Below, piece after piece: positions 13,850 to 15,524 of a stretch of DNA of 15,524 nucleotides. The first letter of the stretch is position 1. Each line of letters begins with the position of its first letter. A program made the translations under genes and the position numbers. The DNA is from CAZOIA01 sp964579675 (GTDB lineage: Bacteria; Planctomycetota; Phycisphaerae; UBA1845; PWPN01). Where the stretch lies: the NCBI GenBank assembly GCA_964579675.1, contig CAZOIA010000136.1, positions 1 to 15,524 on the forward strand. Reading direction: 5' to 3'. A model generated the notes under the pieces. The model made no database searches. It worked only from the letters and a program-made list of their open reading frames with translations, and had not been told where the DNA came from.

Positions 13850-15397
13850 ATGATGGGCAAAGAAGATTTCATCGTGCGTAGGCAACCCGGATTATGGTTG
13901 TGTTGCGAGCCACCGTCTCGCTCGCGGCCGGTGGCGAAAACGGTCGCGGTTTGGCTGCTAAGCGGATTGGTTTGTTCCGGAGCCGGTGGACCGCAAGCCC
14001 GGGCGCAGGACCATCAATGGCGGTTCGGCATCGGCGTCGCCACGCAGAACATGGTGAACGGCCAGACGACCACAAACCTGGACGACTTCGACGGATACCG
14101 CCCGGGCGAAACGCCCTGGAACCCGCTGGGACTGGGCTGGTACTTCAATTGGAACTGGCGGCACGGCATCGTCTGCGACCCGGTCAGCGGCGAATGCATC
14201 GAGTACATGCCGCTCGTCGGCGGTTGGGGCCCGGGGGTTCATCCTTCGCTGACCGAGATCGAGAACCACATCAACCAGGATCCTTCTCTCTACCCGGACG
14301 GGACCACCTGGCTCATCGGCAACGAGATCATCTGGGACGATGAGCGAACGCCGCTGCAATACGCCCAGGACTACCACACGTTCTATTACGGCCTGAAGGC
14401 GATCAACCCGACGTTCAAGGTCGCCAACGGCTCGGTGATCACCTCGGTATACTACAATCGCCCGTGGTGGACTGGGACGCCCTACGAGCTGCTGGACGAG
14501 ATCCGGGCGGAGTACCAGTCTCTCTACGGCGAGACCTGGCCCGTAGACGTGTGGAACATTCACCCCTACGTGTGGACCAGGCCGTCCGTCGGGGAGGAAC
14601 TGGCGGACTTTCAGAACCAGTTGAACACGTTCCGGGACTACATGGTCTCGATCGGCGAGCAGGACAAACCTTTGATCATCACGGAATACGGACTGCTGAA
14701 TTACCACGACGAACAGTGGATGATCGATTACCTGCTGGGCTCGATCGAGGTGCTATTGTCGGCGGGACACGCCAACGGCATGCTGAGCGACGAGGGCCGA
14801 TGGGTCCAGCGATGGGCATGGTTCGTCAACAACAACCACGTTTGGGAACCCGGGGGAGCGATCCAGTGGACACATTGTGCCCTGTACAACGGCGACACGT
14901 TCGACATCCGGCCGCTGGGCCAGGCGTACGCCGCTCATCCCAAGTACGACAATTGCCCCGACGTTTGGAACCCCAACCAGGAGGATACCGACGGAGACGA
15001 CGTCGGTGATGCCTGCGACAACTGCCCGAACGACGCCAACCCCGATCAGGCTGATGCGGACGGCGACGGCATCGGCGACGTGTGTGATGACGACGACGAC
15101 AACGACGGCGTACCCGACGTGGAGGATCAATGCCCGGGCACGCCGCCCGGTACCTTCGTCACCACATACGGGTGCCCGACGCCCCGTAGCGACCTCGACC
15201 GCGACGGCGACGTGGACCAGGAGGACTTCGGCCGTTTCCAGGTTTGTCTGACCGGCCCGGGCATCCCCCAGAACGATCCAGTGTGTTGGGGCGCTTGCCT
15301 CGATGAGGACGACGACGTGGACCAGGACGATTTCGGGGTCTTCCAGGCCTGTCTGAGCGGCGCCAACGTCCCGCCGCCGCCCGCGTGCCCGTATTGA
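13850..15397 (+). CDS. Secreted glycosidase-like protein with TSP3 and dockerin-like calcium-binding repeats
   Basis: Residue numbers assume the ATG at 13850 (515 residues). A long basic n-region and hydrophobic core end in ARA-Q (about 28-52), a signal peptide. Residues 56-360 look like a TIM-barrel glycoside hydrolase of clan GH-A, closest in style to the GH128/'glycosyl hydrolase catalytic core' group: GWYFNWNW, EYMPLVGGWGPG, LIGNEIIW with the likely acid/base Glu159, and IITEYGLL with the likely nucleophile Glu279. Residues 368-426 are thrombospondin type-3 repeats (DxDGDGxGDxCD), calcium binding. Two EF-hand/dockerin-like units follow (447-471 and 482-505; DRDGDVDQEDFGRFQ and DDDVDQDDFGVFQ), typical of planctomycete exported proteins and probably used for surface attachment. 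The substrate may be a beta-glucan, but that is a guess. The start is ambiguous: GTG 13832, ATG 13850 and ATG 13853 are in frame. It is divergent from the FGE-like protein gene. Confidence 0.82.
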   Translation: MMGKEDFIVRRQPGLWLCCEPPSRSRPVAKTVAVWLLSGLVCSGAGGPQARAQDHQWRFGIGVATQNMVNGQTTTNLDDFDGYRPGETPWNPLGLGWYFNWNWRHGIVCDPVSGECIEYMPLVGGWGPGVHPSLTEIENHINQDPSLYPDGTTWLIGNEIIWDDERTPLQYAQDYHTFYYGLKAINPTFKVANGSVITSVYYNRPWWTGTPYELLDEIRAEYQSLYGETWPVDVWNIHPYVWTRPSVGEELADFQNQLNTFRDYMVSIGEQDKPLIITEYGLLNYHDEQWMIDYLLGSIEVLLSAGHANGMLSDEGRWVQRWAWFVNNNHVWEPGGAIQWTHCALYNGDTFDIRPLGQAYAAHPKYDNCPDVWNPNQEDTDGDDVGDACDNCPNDANPDQADADGDGIGDVCDDDDDNDGVPDVEDQCPGTPPGTFVTTYGCPTPRSDLDRDGDVDQEDFGRFQVCLTGPGIPQNDPVCWGACLDEDDDVDQDDFGVFQACLSGANVPPPPACPY

Positions 15398-15400
15398 GTC

Positions 15401-15445
15401 CGGAGAGCCGGATGTCGAATCGCAGGCCGGGCCGGCCGGCCTCCG
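15401..15445 (+). terminator. Possible transcription-end hairpin after the glycosidase-like gene
   Basis: Four bases after the stop, CGGAGAGCCGG (15401-15411) can pair with CCGGCCTCCG (15436-15445) with one bulged base and a 24-base loop. A second GC-rich stem lies at 15488-15494/15507-15513 (GGGCGGC with GCCGCCC). Neither has a U-tract, so intrinsic termination is only a possibility; in GC-rich DNA such stems also arise by chance. Confidence 0.25.
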
Positions 15446-15524
15446 AGTCGGTGGCAAGTGACGGGTGGCCGGGGTGCATGACACTTTGGGCGGCTTGTTG
15501 GAAGGCGCCGCCCCCAGGTGTTTC

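Noticed and set aside
13842..13853. Four-codon mini-frame ATGGGGTCATGA before the glycosidase-like start, with GGAG upstream
   Set aside because: It could be a coupling leader, but so short a frame is expected by chance and the true start of the main gene is itself uncertain.
1..15524. CRISPR array, tRNA, rRNA, riboswitch or prophage
   Set aside because: I looked for regular spaced repeats, cloverleaf-like sequences, conserved RNA motifs and phage genes and saw none.

Overview
The window is high-GC bacterial DNA, most likely chromosomal and from a planctomycete (Planctomycetota, possibly Phycisphaerae-like). Four things suggest this: a secreted glycosidase-like protein ending in thrombospondin type-3 repeats plus paired EF-hand/dockerin-like 'DxDxDGDVDxxDFGxFQxCLTG' units, a short ceramidase-like enzyme carrying the GCGADxNP motif, a formylglycine-generating-enzyme-like domain in a large secreted multidomain protein, and an ECF sigma factor coupled to a membrane regulator without a zinc motif. 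Assignment is by protein style only; there is no rRNA or tRNA gene in the window.

Layout. 1-263 has no convincing gene. 264-2334 (minus) is a compact three-gene module with ATGA overlaps: ECF sigma factor, single-pass membrane putative anti-sigma factor, and an exported coiled-coil protein. 2335-2715 is intergenic with a candidate promoter for a small lipoprotein (2716-3084, plus). A four-cysteine, acidic-tailed small protein follows (3226-3546, plus). It converges on a ceramidase-like gene (3590-4897, minus). 5145-6647 (minus) holds two tandem paralogous multi-pass membrane proteins. They are divergent, across a two-way promoter region, from a Ycf46-like AAA+ ATPase (6921-8429, plus). 8608-13651 (minus) is a two-gene unit: a 950-residue secreted multidomain protein and an esterase containing two complete alpha/beta-hydrolase domains, overlapping by 17 bases. 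13850-15397 (plus) is the secreted glycosidase-like protein with calcium-binding C-terminal repeats.

How the genes may work together. The first block looks like a self-contained envelope-signalling unit. The block from 8608 to 15397 looks like an exported carbohydrate-processing set: carbohydrate-binding-like modules, carbohydrate-esterase-like domains and a TIM-barrel glycosidase. The middle block (ceramidase-like enzyme, paired membrane proteins, AAA+ ATPase) has no obvious shared pathway. I see no CRISPR array, phage gene, transposase or antibiotic cluster. The observations most worth following are the tandem-duplicated sigma/anti-sigma junction, the unusual FGE-like architecture, the double-domain esterase whose 5' end coincides with a short repeat element, and the ceramidase-like enzyme whose nucleophile motif is altered.
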